In this document: piece after piece, positions 7,828 through 15,895 of the stretch
How positions within the stretch are numbered: the stretch's first letter is position 1
Layout: each line of letters begins with the position of its first letter
Source: Candidatus Villigracilis proximus
GTDB lineage: Bacteria > Chloroflexota > Anaerolineae > Anaerolineales > Villigracilaceae
Assembly: GCA_016715195.1 (NCBI GenBank)
Contig: JADKBB010000044.1
Location: forward strand, 1 to 30,293
Direction: 5' to 3'
Length of the DNA stretch: 30,293 nucleotides
Translations under genes and position numbers: made by a program
The notes under the pieces: model-generated
What the model was told of the DNA's origin: nothing
The model's database searches: none
What the model saw: only the letters and a program-made list of their open reading frames with translations

Positions 7828-9057
7828 ATGACCCAGATTGAAGAAGTCGGTTTGGAAAAATTTAAACATCTTGTTTCAGAGCGTGCGCTGACCGGCGAAA
7901 CCATGCTCTTGAACATGGGCCCGCAGCATCCGTCCACGCATGGCGTGCTGCGCCTGCTGCTTGAGTTGGACGGCGAGATCGTTGTCAACTGCATTCCCGA
8001 TATTGGTTATTTGCATACGGGAATTGAAAAGAACATGGAAGCCAAGACCTACCAAAAGGCTGAAGTGATGACCGACCGCCTCGACTATATGAATACGATG
8101 GGAAATAATCTCGCGTATGTGATGGCCGTTGAAAAATTGGTCGATCTGGATGTGCCCGTCCGCGCTCAAGGCCTGCGCGTGATCCTGACCGAACTGCAGC
8201 GCATCGCTTCGCATTTGGTCTGGCTCGGCACTTCAGGCCTCGACCTCGCGGCCATGTCCATGTTCCTGTATTGTTTCCGCGAACGCGAACAGATCCTTGA
8301 TATCTTTGAGCTGGTCTCAGGCCAGCGCATGATGACCACCTACTTCCGCCCGGGCGGCGTTTGGCGCGATGTGCCCGTGGAATTTGAAAAAGCCGTGCGC
8401 GACTTCATCAAGATCTTCCCGAAACGCATTGATGAATACGAAGCCTTGTTGACGAAGAACCCGCTCTTCCTGGACCGTATGCTGGGTCTTGGAATTTTAG
8501 ATTCAGCCACCGCCTTATCATACGGCGTCACCGGCCCCACACTCCGCGCTTCAGGTGTCGACTGGGACTTGCGCAAGGTGCGCCCTTATTGCGGTTATGA
8601 ACAATATGATTTCAATGTGCCGGTATTAACGGAAGGCGATACATATGCGCGTTATCTGGTGCGCATTCAGGAATTGCGTGAGTCATTGAAGATCGTTGAA
8701 CAGGCTTTGAATAAATTGCCGCTTGGCCCGGTGCGTTCGGACAATCGCAAGTTCGTCCCGCCGCCCCGTTCAGAGATCGGTGTCAGCATGGAATCCCTCA
8801 TCCATCACTTCAAGTTGTGGACAGAAGGTTTCCCTGCGCCGAAGGCCTCCATTTACAGCGCAGTTGAATCTCCGCGCGGTGAACTGGCGTTGATGCTCGA
8901 AGGCGATGGCGGACCCAAGCCGTTGCGCGTGCATTTACGCACTCCCTCTTTTGATAATTTGGGCGTGCTTCCACAGATCGTTAAGGGACATTTGGTGGCT
9001 GATCTGGTTGCCATCCTTGCTTCCATTGATATTGTCCTCGGAGATATTGACAGATGA
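7828..9057 (+). CDS. nuoD: NADH-quinone oxidoreductase subunit D
   Basis: NuoD is the 49-kDa-type subunit, related to the [NiFe]-hydrogenase large subunit. With NuoB it forms the quinone-binding cavity. It has 409 residues, the normal length. The N-terminal signature LNMGPQHPSTHGVLRLLLEL and GYLHTGIEKNME are clear. The C-terminus ends DIVLGDIDR, where hydrogenase relatives would have their nickel-binding cysteines. AAAGGA about seven bases upstream supports ATG 7828. The stop overlaps nuoE by four bases (ATGA). Confidence 0.98.
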   Translation: MTQIEEVGLEKFKHLVSERALTGETMLLNMGPQHPSTHGVLRLLLELDGEIVVNCIPDIGYLHTGIEKNMEAKTYQKAEVMTDRLDYMNTMGNNLAYVMAVEKLVDLDVPVRAQGLRVILTELQRIASHLVWLGTSGLDLAAMSMFLYCFREREQILDIFELVSGQRMMTTYFRPGGVWRDVPVEFEKAVRDFIKIFPKRIDEYEALLTKNPLFLDRMLGLGILDSATALSYGVTGPTLRASGVDWDLRKVRPYCGYEQYDFNVPVLTEGDTYARYLVRIQELRESLKIVEQALNKLPLGPVRSDNRKFVPPPRSEIGVSMESLIHHFKLWTEGFPAPKASIYSAVESPRGELALMLEGDGGPKPLRVHLRTPSFDNLGVLPQIVKGHLVADLVAILASIDIVLGDIDR

Positions 9058-9560
9058 GCCTCGAAAAAAAATATCAAAAGGAAATAAAACAGATCCTGGC
9101 GAAGTATCCGCCTGAGCAGAAACGCTCGGCTGTGATGCCGATTTTGTATCTTGCGCAGCGCGAAGAAGGATATGTCAATAAAGCCGCGATGCAGGATATT
9201 GCAAAATTGCTTGATATTACTGAAACCGAAGTCGCCTCGATCATTGGCTTCTATTCACTTTATCACGATGAAAAAGCCGGCAAGTATCGCATGCAGGTCT
9301 GCAACGATCTGCCTTGTGCCTTGCGCGGTGCGGATGAATTTCTCAATAACCTGTGCGGAAATTTGGGAATTAAAGTTGGAGAGACCACAGCTGACGGTCT
9401 CGTAACTCTCGAAGCTGTTACCTGTCTCGCCGCCTGTGACAAAGCCCCCATGTTCCAGACACAAGGGCCGGATGGCATCAAATATCACGAAAACATGACA
9501 ATCGATAAAACGCTGGAATTGATCGAAGCATTGAAGCGCGCTGAAGGGGAGGTGAAATAA
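9054..9560 (+). CDS. nuoE: NADH-quinone oxidoreductase subunit E
   Basis: NuoE is the 24-kDa-type subunit with a thioredoxin-like [2Fe-2S] cluster (N1a) in the NADH-oxidising module. The four cysteine ligands are visible: C83 and C88 (VCNDLPCAL), C124 and C128 (TCLAACDKAP). Length is 168 residues. It starts in an ATGA overlap with nuoD and ends in a TAATG overlap with nuoF, so translation is coupled through D-E-F. Confidence 0.97.
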   Translation: MSLEKKYQKEIKQILAKYPPEQKRSAVMPILYLAQREEGYVNKAAMQDIAKLLDITETEVASIIGFYSLYHDEKAGKYRMQVCNDLPCALRGADEFLNNLCGNLGIKVGETTADGLVTLEAVTCLAACDKAPMFQTQGPDGIKYHENMTIDKTLELIEALKRAEGEVK

Positions 9561-10806
9561 TGGCACACGTTCTATTACGTCACCGTGATGTCCCCGACAT
9601 CAACAAACTTGAAGTGTATAAAAAGAACGGCGGCTTTGACGCCTTCAAAAAAGCTGTAACCAAAATGCAGCCCGCCGAAGTGACCGATGTGGTCAAAAAC
9701 TCCAATCTGCGCGGCCGTGGCGGCGCGGCTTCCCGACTGGCATGAAGTGGTCCTTCATTGATAACAAGAACTGGCCGCATTATGTAGTTGCCAATGCTGA
9801 TGAATCTGAACCCGGCACTTTCAAAGACCGCGAGATCATGGAAAGCAATCCCTTCCAGTTTTTGGAAGGACTCGCCCTTGCCAGTTATGCAGTCGGCGCG
9901 ACTGTGGCTTACATTTATTTGCGCGGCGAGTTCTGGCAGGTAGCCGCCTTCCTTGATGAAAAGATCGCTGAAATGGAAAAAGCTGGTTATCTTGGTGATA
10001 ACCTGTTTGGCAAAGATTATTCCCTGAAAATTTTTACACATCTTGGCGCAGGCGCTTATATCTGCGGCGAAGAAACTGCTCTGCTTGAATCCCTCGAAGG
10101 CAAACGCGGACAGCCCCGTGTACGTCCGCCGTTCCCGCCTTCGTTTGGTTTATATGGCAAGCCCACCATCATCAATAATGTGGAAACATTTACAAACGTG
10201 CCAATGATCCTCGCCAATGGCGCGGACTGGTACAAATCCATGGGGACTCAGGATAGCGCGGGCGTGAAGATCTTTTCACTCTCCGGCCGTGTCCGCAAAC
10301 CTGGAAATTATGAGCTGCCCTTCGGCACCACCTTCCGCCAGTTGATCTATGAACACGGCGGCGGAATTCAGGAAGGACGCCCGGTTAAGGCGATCATGGC
10401 TGCGGGTGCTTCCTCCTCCATTATTGTTGTGGACGATAAAGTGCTCGATACCCCGATGGATTATGCAACTGTCCGCACGATCGGCGCGGACCTTGGGTCT
10501 GCATCTGTGATCGTGTTGGACGATACGGTTGATATTGATTGGGTGGTGAACAAGACCATTCATTTCTTCAAACATGAATCCTGCGGCAAGTGTACGCCCT
10601 GCCGTGAAGGCAATTATTGGATGAAGAATCTCACAACGCGTATTCATTCCGGCGACGGTTCAAAAGCGGATGTTGATCTGCTTTTGAATGTGGCAAAACA
10701 AATGCAGGGCAAGTGCCTGTGCGCGCTGGGTGAATTCTCAACGATGGCAGTGGTTACCGGTATTGAAAGATTCCCGCAAGATTTCAAAAAAGTAGTAAAG
10801 GCTTAA
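9560..10806 (+). CDS. nuoF: NADH-quinone oxidoreductase subunit F (one frameshift)
   Basis: NuoF is the 51-kDa-type subunit that binds NADH and FMN and carries cluster N3. The frame from 9560 reads SNLRGRGGA and then goes wrong (ASRLA, stop at 9745). Adding one G near 9727 gives RGRGGAGFPTGMKWSF, the conserved FMN-binding loop, and joins the downstream frame. The restored protein has 415 residues, normal for the family. The N3 ligands are visible in ESCGKCTPCREGNYW and GKCLCALGEFS, and the NADH/FMN region contains NADESEPGTFKDRE and GAYICGEETALLES. A strong Shine-Dalgarno (GGGGAGGTGA) precedes ATG 9560. The break is most likely a base missed in a G run (ggg read as gg), because every conserved motif on both sides is intact. 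Confidence 0.94.
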
Positions 10807-10816
10807 CGGAGCACGC

Positions 10817-13288
10817 ATGACGAAACAAGTCACGGTTTCAATTAATGGAATTAGTGTAACTGTCCCAGATGGAACACTGGTGGCCGATGCCGCCAAGATG
10901 GCAGGGATTGATATTCCTGTTTTCTGTCATCATCCCAAACTCGAACCTGCCGGCATGTGCCGCATGTGCCTGGTGGAAATCGGACGGCCGATGCTCGACC
11001 GCGCCACGGGTCAGGTTGTGATGGAAAACGGTCAGCCCAAGATCCAGTTCATGCCCAAACTTGAAACGGCTTGTACCAATCGCGTTTCAGAAGGCATGGT
11101 CGTAATGACCACATCTGATAAAGCAGTGGACGGTCAGAAGGGCACAGTTGAATTTCTGCTCACCTCGCATCCTTTGGATTGTCCGGTTTGTGATAAAGGC
11201 GGTGAATGTCCGCTTCAGAATTTGACAATGGCTTTTGGCCCCGGTCAGAGCCGCTTTATTTATGATGAAAAATTACACTTTGAAAAACAGGTTCCGCTCG
11301 GTGAGTTGATCTGGCTGGACCGCGAACGCTGTATTCAATGTGCGCGCTGTATCCGCTTTCAGGATGAAGTTGCGGGCGAAGCTGTTCTCGGTTTCGATGA
11401 GCGCGGACGCTCAACGCAGATCATATCTTTGTCTGAACCGGGATTTGATTCTGTTTTCTCAGGCAACACCACCGATATTTGCCCCGTCGGCGCATTGACC
11501 ACTGCAGACTTCCGCTTTGGCGCGCGTCCATGGGAATTAAAAGCAGAAGCTTCCATTTGTACGCAGTGCCCGGTCGGATGCAACACCACACTTAACACGC
11601 GCCGCGAAGCCAAGTCGGCTGGCGATATTGTTGTCAAGCGTGTCATGCCGCGCCAGAATGAAGAAGTGAATGAGATCTGGCTGTGCGATAAAGGCCGCTT
11701 TGCCTATCATTACACTGAAAGCAAGAAACGCCTGACTAGACCGCTTGTCCGCAAGGATGATAAATTGGCGCGCGCTTCATGGGATGCAGCGACCAAACTC
11801 GCCGCAGAAAATTTTGTAAAATATAAGAAGGATTTCGTTATTTTGGCCTCAGGCCGATTGGCGAATGAAGATCTCTTCAATCTCAAGTCACTCGCAGATC
11901 ATGCAGGCGGTACTGCGATCATGTACTCAGACATGGGCGGCGGTGATATTACCGCGCTGGTGGGTGTGGGGCAGGGAACAAATATTGGCAAGATGGGCAA
12001 GGGTGATGCCATTCTCGTGGTCGCTTCGGATTTGTATCAGGAATCTCCCATTTGGTGGCTGCGTGTGAAACAGGCCGCTGACCGCGGCGCGACGTTGATC
12101 GTGGCAAATCCGCGCGAAACCAAACTCGATAAATTTGCGAAGTTCGTCATCCGCTATGCGTACGGCGATGAAGTAAAAACGATCAATGATCTGAGCAAAA
12201 AGAGCAAGATCGCTGATGAATTTGCAAAGGCGAAGAATGCGATTGTATTCTTTGGCAACGATGGACTCGGCTTGAACGGTTCATCCGGTCTCGCATCTGC
12301 GTGTGCCGCACTTTTGAAAGAAACCGATCACATCGGCAAACCGAACAACGGTTTGGTGGGTGTCTGGCAGAGAGTCAACGATCAGGGTGCGTGGGAGGTT
12401 GGTTTCCAGCCTGAGCCTGATCTGGAGAAAGCGCTTAAAGGTAAGGCGGTTTATATCGTCGGTGCTGACCCGGTGGGAGATGACCCCGCTTTAGCAAAGG
12501 CGCTCAAAGGCGCGAAGTTCGTGGCGGTGCAGGATATTCTTGAAACCGCAACTACCGAGATCGCGGATGTGGTCTTCCCCGCCCAGGCGTATACGGAACG
12601 TGAGGGAACCTTTACTTCCGGTGAACGCCGTGTACAGCGCTTCTATGCGGCTGTGCCGGTGAAGGGCGATGCGAAACCCGATTTTGCGATCACTTCACAA
12701 GTTGCAAAACAGATGGGAGTCATTCTTGAGGGTTCGTCTGTTTCTGTAGTGTTTGATATTCTGGCAAACTCACTTGATGCGTTTACAGATATTAGTTATG
12801 AAAAGCTCGCTGAAGTGCATGGTCAGTGGCCGATCGTGGGCCGTGGTGACTTGTATTACGGCGGCACAACTTATGAGAATACGCAGGGTTTGGGTGTACA
12901 ACTCGCCCCGGCTGCCCAGTCTGGGAAAACAGTATCCATCCCAAAGTTTAGAAAAGAAGCGGCTCTTCGTCCAAAAGAAAAAGAGTTGATGGCCGTTCCG
13001 GTTAATAAATTGTATGACCGTGGTGTGACCGTTAATCCGGCTCAATTGCTTGAAGGACGAATCGGTGAAGCGACTGTGACTCTGCATCCCTCGGCTGCGA
13101 AGAATTTGGGTGTGGCCGAAGGTGCGCGCGTGAAGATCAGTTTTGAAGGCGTGAATGCCGAAGTGATTGTGAAGTTGGACGATACGATCTCGGCCGGTGT
13201 GGCGCTGGTTCCGCGTAGTATGGGCATTGCGATCCATGAACCTGTGGCGGCGCGTGTCTTGAGCCTGGTCGAAGGGAAGGTGAAGTAA
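10817..13288 (+). CDS. nuoG: NADH-quinone oxidoreductase subunit G
   Basis: NuoG is the large peripheral-arm subunit that relays electrons from NuoF through several iron-sulfur clusters. It has 823 residues. Ligands in order: [2Fe-2S] N1b at C37, C48, C51, C86; N4 at H118, C122, C125, C131 (HPLDCPVCDKGGECP); N5 at C172, C175, C178 and C222 (RCIQCARCI, DICPVGAL). The off-pathway cluster N7 is also encoded, at C248, C251, C255 and C290 (CTQCPVGCN, WLCDKGRF), as in E. coli and Thermus. The rest is a molybdopterin-oxidoreductase-like fold that has lost the cofactor role in complex I. It starts 10 bases after nuoF and overlaps nuoH by one base. Confidence 0.97.
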   Translation: MTKQVTVSINGISVTVPDGTLVADAAKMAGIDIPVFCHHPKLEPAGMCRMCLVEIGRPMLDRATGQVVMENGQPKIQFMPKLETACTNRVSEGMVVMTTSDKAVDGQKGTVEFLLTSHPLDCPVCDKGGECPLQNLTMAFGPGQSRFIYDEKLHFEKQVPLGELIWLDRERCIQCARCIRFQDEVAGEAVLGFDERGRSTQIISLSEPGFDSVFSGNTTDICPVGALTTADFRFGARPWELKAEASICTQCPVGCNTTLNTRREAKSAGDIVVKRVMPRQNEEVNEIWLCDKGRFAYHYTESKKRLTRPLVRKDDKLARASWDAATKLAAENFVKYKKDFVILASGRLANEDLFNLKSLADHAGGTAIMYSDMGGGDITALVGVGQGTNIGKMGKGDAILVVASDLYQESPIWWLRVKQAADRGATLIVANPRETKLDKFAKFVIRYAYGDEVKTINDLSKKSKIADEFAKAKNAIVFFGNDGLGLNGSSGLASACAALLKETDHIGKPNNGLVGVWQRVNDQGAWEVGFQPEPDLEKALKGKAVYIVGADPVGDDPALAKALKGAKFVAVQDILETATTEIADVVFPAQAYTEREGTFTSGERRVQRFYAAVPVKGDAKPDFAITSQVAKQMGVILEGSSVSVVFDILANSLDAFTDISYEKLAEVHGQWPIVGRGDLYYGGTTYENTQGLGVQLAPAAQSGKTVSIPKFRKEAALRPKEKELMAVPVNKLYDRGVTVNPAQLLEGRIGEATVTLHPSAAKNLGVAEGARVKISFEGVNAEVIVKLDDTISAGVALVPRSMGIAIHEPVAARVLSLVEGKVK

Positions 13289-14436
13289 TGGATTGGACTT
13301 TCTGGCTTGAATGGGTAATTAAAGGTTTTGTGTTGTGCCTGATCCTGTTGACGGGTTTTGCGTATCTGACTTTATATGAACGCCGTGCGCTGGCACGTAT
13401 GCAAGTGCGCGTCGGACCGAACCGCGCCGGATATCAGGGTTTGCTGCAACCGATCGCGGATGCGGTGAAGTTGATCTTCAAGGAAGAACTGACTCCCGCC
13501 CGCGTTTATAAAGTGGTATTTGTACTGGCGCCCGTGTTGACCGTGGTGCCTTCACTTGTACTTGCTGCAGTCGTGCCGCTGGGCACATCGTTCAATTTGT
13601 TTGGCCGTGTGATTACCCTGTATGTCGCAGACTTGAATGTCGGTGTTTTGTATTTGACATCCATCGCTTCGATTGCGGTATACGGGATTACGCTGGCGGG
13701 CTGGTCTAGCAATAACAAGTACGCCATGCTGGGCGGCATCCGCGCTTCGGCACAAATGATCTCGTATGAACTTTCACTTGGCTTGTGCTTTGCGATTGCG
13801 ATCGTGATGGGCAACTCCATGAATCTGGTGGACATTGTCAACGCGCAAAGTGGAATGTGGTTTGCAGTGATCCAGCCTGTGGGCGCGTTGATCTTTTTGA
13901 TCGTGACACTGGCTGAGGTCAATCGTGCGCCGTTCGATATGCCGGAAGCCGAACAGGAATTGACCGCCGGTTTCCACTCGGAATATTCAGGCATGAAATT
14001 CGCGCTGTTCTTCATGGCTGAATATCAGAAGATGATCGTAATTTGTATGATCGCCGCAACCTTGTTTTTCGGCGGTTATCGTGAGTTTTGGTTCTTGAAG
14101 GATTTTGCGGGCGGCATCCTTAGTGTGGATCGTTTCTGGTTCCTTGGCCCGATCTATTTGCTGTTGAAAGTGATCGTCCTGTTGTTCTTCATGATCTGGA
14201 TCCGTGCCACATGGCCGCGCATCCGCTATGACCGTTTGATGTCATTCGGTTGGAAGGTTCTTCTGCCGCTTTCGCTGGTGGTGCTCTTCATTACTGCCGC
14301 CGGTATTTTGCTGGCGCAGGAATTAAATAATCAAATTTATTTCTATAGCATCCCCGTTCTTTCTATTATTAGTGCAATGGTTGCGGTGGCGCTTATTTAT
14401 CGTGACTTGAGGAGAAAATCCAATGGGCGTATTTGA
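13288..14436 (+). CDS. nuoH: NADH-quinone oxidoreductase subunit H
   Basis: NuoH is the membrane subunit that joins the peripheral arm and lines the entrance of the quinone channel. At 382 residues it is slightly longer than the usual 320-350. Signatures: YERRALARMQVRVGPNRAG near the N-terminus and NRAPFDMPEAEQELTAGFHS followed by EYSGMKFALFF. About eight to ten hydrophobic segments are visible. The start is a TAATG overlap with nuoG, and the end overlaps nuoI by 14 bases. Confidence 0.97.
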   Translation: MDWTFWLEWVIKGFVLCLILLTGFAYLTLYERRALARMQVRVGPNRAGYQGLLQPIADAVKLIFKEELTPARVYKVVFVLAPVLTVVPSLVLAAVVPLGTSFNLFGRVITLYVADLNVGVLYLTSIASIAVYGITLAGWSSNNKYAMLGGIRASAQMISYELSLGLCFAIAIVMGNSMNLVDIVNAQSGMWFAVIQPVGALIFLIVTLAEVNRAPFDMPEAEQELTAGFHSEYSGMKFALFFMAEYQKMIVICMIAATLFFGGYREFWFLKDFAGGILSVDRFWFLGPIYLLLKVIVLLFFMIWIRATWPRIRYDRLMSFGWKVLLPLSLVVLFITAAGILLAQELNNQIYFYSIPVLSIISAMVAVALIYRDLRRKSNGRI

Positions 14437-14944
14437 TCCCGTTATTGAGCTTGGGCGCGGTCTCGGTGAAACGCTCCGCTCCTTCTTTTTTGAGAAGACC
14501 GTCACTTATCAATATCCTGAACAGAAGCGTACGGTTAGTCCGCGCTTCCGTGGACGCCATGTCTTGAAGCGCTACGACAATGGGCTTGAGAAATGCATCG
14601 GATGTTCACTCTGCGCGGCAGCCTGCCCGGCGGATGCGATCTTCGTGGAATCCTCTGAAAATACGGATGAAAAGCGCTTCTCTCCCGGACAGCGATTTGC
14701 TTCCACCTACGAGATCAATATGCTGCGCTGTATCTATTGCGGCTTTTGCGAAGATGCCTGCCCGACAGAGGCGATCGTCCTCGGCGATAACTACGAACTC
14801 TCATTTACTGACCGGCGTCAGGCGATCTATACAAAAGACTCATTGCTTGAGCCTGTCAAAACCGCAGAAATGCTCACGCCGCGCAAAGTGGAAGCAGGCG
14901 TGTATACACGTTCGGTACCTGAAATGCAAAACCCGACTGATTAG
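14423..14944 (+). CDS. nuoI: NADH-quinone oxidoreductase subunit I
   Basis: NuoI is the 8Fe ferredoxin-like subunit holding clusters N6a and N6b between NuoG and NuoB. Two CxxCxxCxxxC motifs are visible: C58-C61-C64-C68 (KCIGCSLCAAACP) and C103-C106-C109-C113 (RCIYCGFCEDACP). Length is 173 residues. GAGGAGAA lies upstream of ATG 14423. The gene starts inside nuoH. A 41-base spacer of short repeated words follows before nuoJ. Confidence 0.97.
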   Translation: MGVFDPVIELGRGLGETLRSFFFEKTVTYQYPEQKRTVSPRFRGRHVLKRYDNGLEKCIGCSLCAAACPADAIFVESSENTDEKRFSPGQRFASTYEINMLRCIYCGFCEDACPTEAIVLGDNYELSFTDRRQAIYTKDSLLEPVKTAEMLTPRKVEAGVYTRSVPEMQNPTD

Positions 14945-14985
14945 TAACTGGTAACTACCATTTACCCATTACGCAAAAGGTATCT
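14945..14985. repeat. Degenerate repeat filling the nuoI-nuoJ spacer
   Basis: The spacer consists of taactggtaactacca, then tttacccattac, variants of GTAACTG/TTACC words about six to seven bases long. It is followed by the nuoJ ribosome binding site aaaagg. Judged by eye. Confidence 0.45.
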
Positions 14986-15513
14986 ATGACCTCTGAATTA
15001 ATTGTTTTCCTCGTTCTTTCCCTTGTTGCCATTTCCAGCGCATTTGGCATGTTGTTCAGCCGCAATGCAGTGTATTCAGCGTTGTTCCTCGTGTTGAACT
15101 TTGTGACGGTGGCCGTCTTCTATCTGATGCTTGGTGCGCCATTCATTGCCATGTCGCAGATCACGGTATACGCGGGCGCGATCATGGTGCTGTTCCTCTT
15201 CGTCATCATGCTGCTCGGCGCGGAAAGCCTTGTCCCTCTGCCTCAGGCCATGCCGTGGCAGAGACCGCTGGCTTTCATTTTGGCAGCCATTCTTGCCGTG
15301 GAATCAGTTTATCTGATCTTTGCGCGTTCGCGGTTAAACACGGTCATTACTGCGCCCGATGCTGCAACGAATTCAATGGAAGGCTTGCGGGATATGGCGA
15401 TGATCCTTTTCGATCAATTCCTTCTGCCGTTTGAGATCACTTCCATTTTGTTATTGGTCGCGATGGTGGGTGCGATCGTACTTACAAATCGCGAAAAGGT
15501 AGGGCATAAATAA
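14986..15513 (+). CDS. nuoJ: NADH-quinone oxidoreductase subunit J
   Basis: NuoJ is a five-helix membrane-arm subunit next to NuoK and NuoA. It has 175 residues. Hydrophobic segments fall at about 4-22, 28-50, 54-76, 90-110 and 140-165. The conserved third helix is clear: FIAMSQITVYAGAIMVLFLF, then VIMLLGAES. An aaaagg sequence precedes ATG 14986, and the stop overlaps nuoK by one base. Confidence 0.95.
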   Translation: MTSELIVFLVLSLVAISSAFGMLFSRNAVYSALFLVLNFVTVAVFYLMLGAPFIAMSQITVYAGAIMVLFLFVIMLLGAESLVPLPQAMPWQRPLAFILAAILAVESVYLIFARSRLNTVITAPDAATNSMEGLRDMAMILFDQFLLPFEITSILLLVAMVGAIVLTNREKVGHK

Positions 15514-15833
15514 TGGTTCCTGTAGATTATTACGTCATCCTTTCGGCCATTTTGTTTACCCTCGGCGCGTTGGGTGTATTGATCCGCCGCAATCCTTTGA
15601 TCATTTTCATGTCGATCGAGTTGATGCTCAATGCGGGTAATCTGGCATTTGTGGCCTTTGGCCGTTCCTACGAAGTAGCCGGCGGACAGCCCTTCTACAC
15701 CGGACAGATCTTTGTATTTTTCGTCATCGCAGTCGCTGCCGCCGAAGTGGCCGTGGGACTCGCCTTGATCGTTGAAATTTTTAAGACCAAGAAGAACATC
15801 AATGTTGATGAGATGAATTCTCTTAAAGGATAA
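15513..15833 (+). CDS. nuoK: NADH-quinone oxidoreductase subunit K
   Basis: NuoK is a three-helix membrane subunit homologous to MrpC of Na+/H+ antiporters, with buried glutamates used in proton transfer. Its 106 residues are close to the family's usual 100. The key glutamate lies in IFMSIELMLNAGNLAFVAFG and the second in VAAAEVAVGLALIVEIF. It starts in a TAATG overlap with nuoJ. Confidence 0.96.
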   Translation: MVPVDYYVILSAILFTLGALGVLIRRNPLIIFMSIELMLNAGNLAFVAFGRSYEVAGGQPFYTGQIFVFFVIAVAAAEVAVGLALIVEIFKTKKNINVDEMNSLKG

Positions 15834-15889
15834 GTCGATATTCGATACTCGAATTTCGAATACCCAATAGCGAGTATCGAATTGCGGAG
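15834..15889. repeat. Palindromic repeat in the nuoK-nuoL spacer
   Basis: A 12-bp inverted repeat, attcgatactcg (15840-15851) with cgagtatcgaat (15871-15882), encloses aatttcgaatacccaatag. The ATTCGA word recurs several times. No T tract follows, so it is not an obvious terminator. The nuoL ribosome binding site (ggaga) lies just downstream. Confidence 0.7.
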
Positions 15890-15895
15890 AAATTT

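Noticed and set aside
9560..9745. A separate short gene of 61 codons before nuoF
   Set aside because: Its sequence is the true N-terminus of NuoF, cut off by one missing base.
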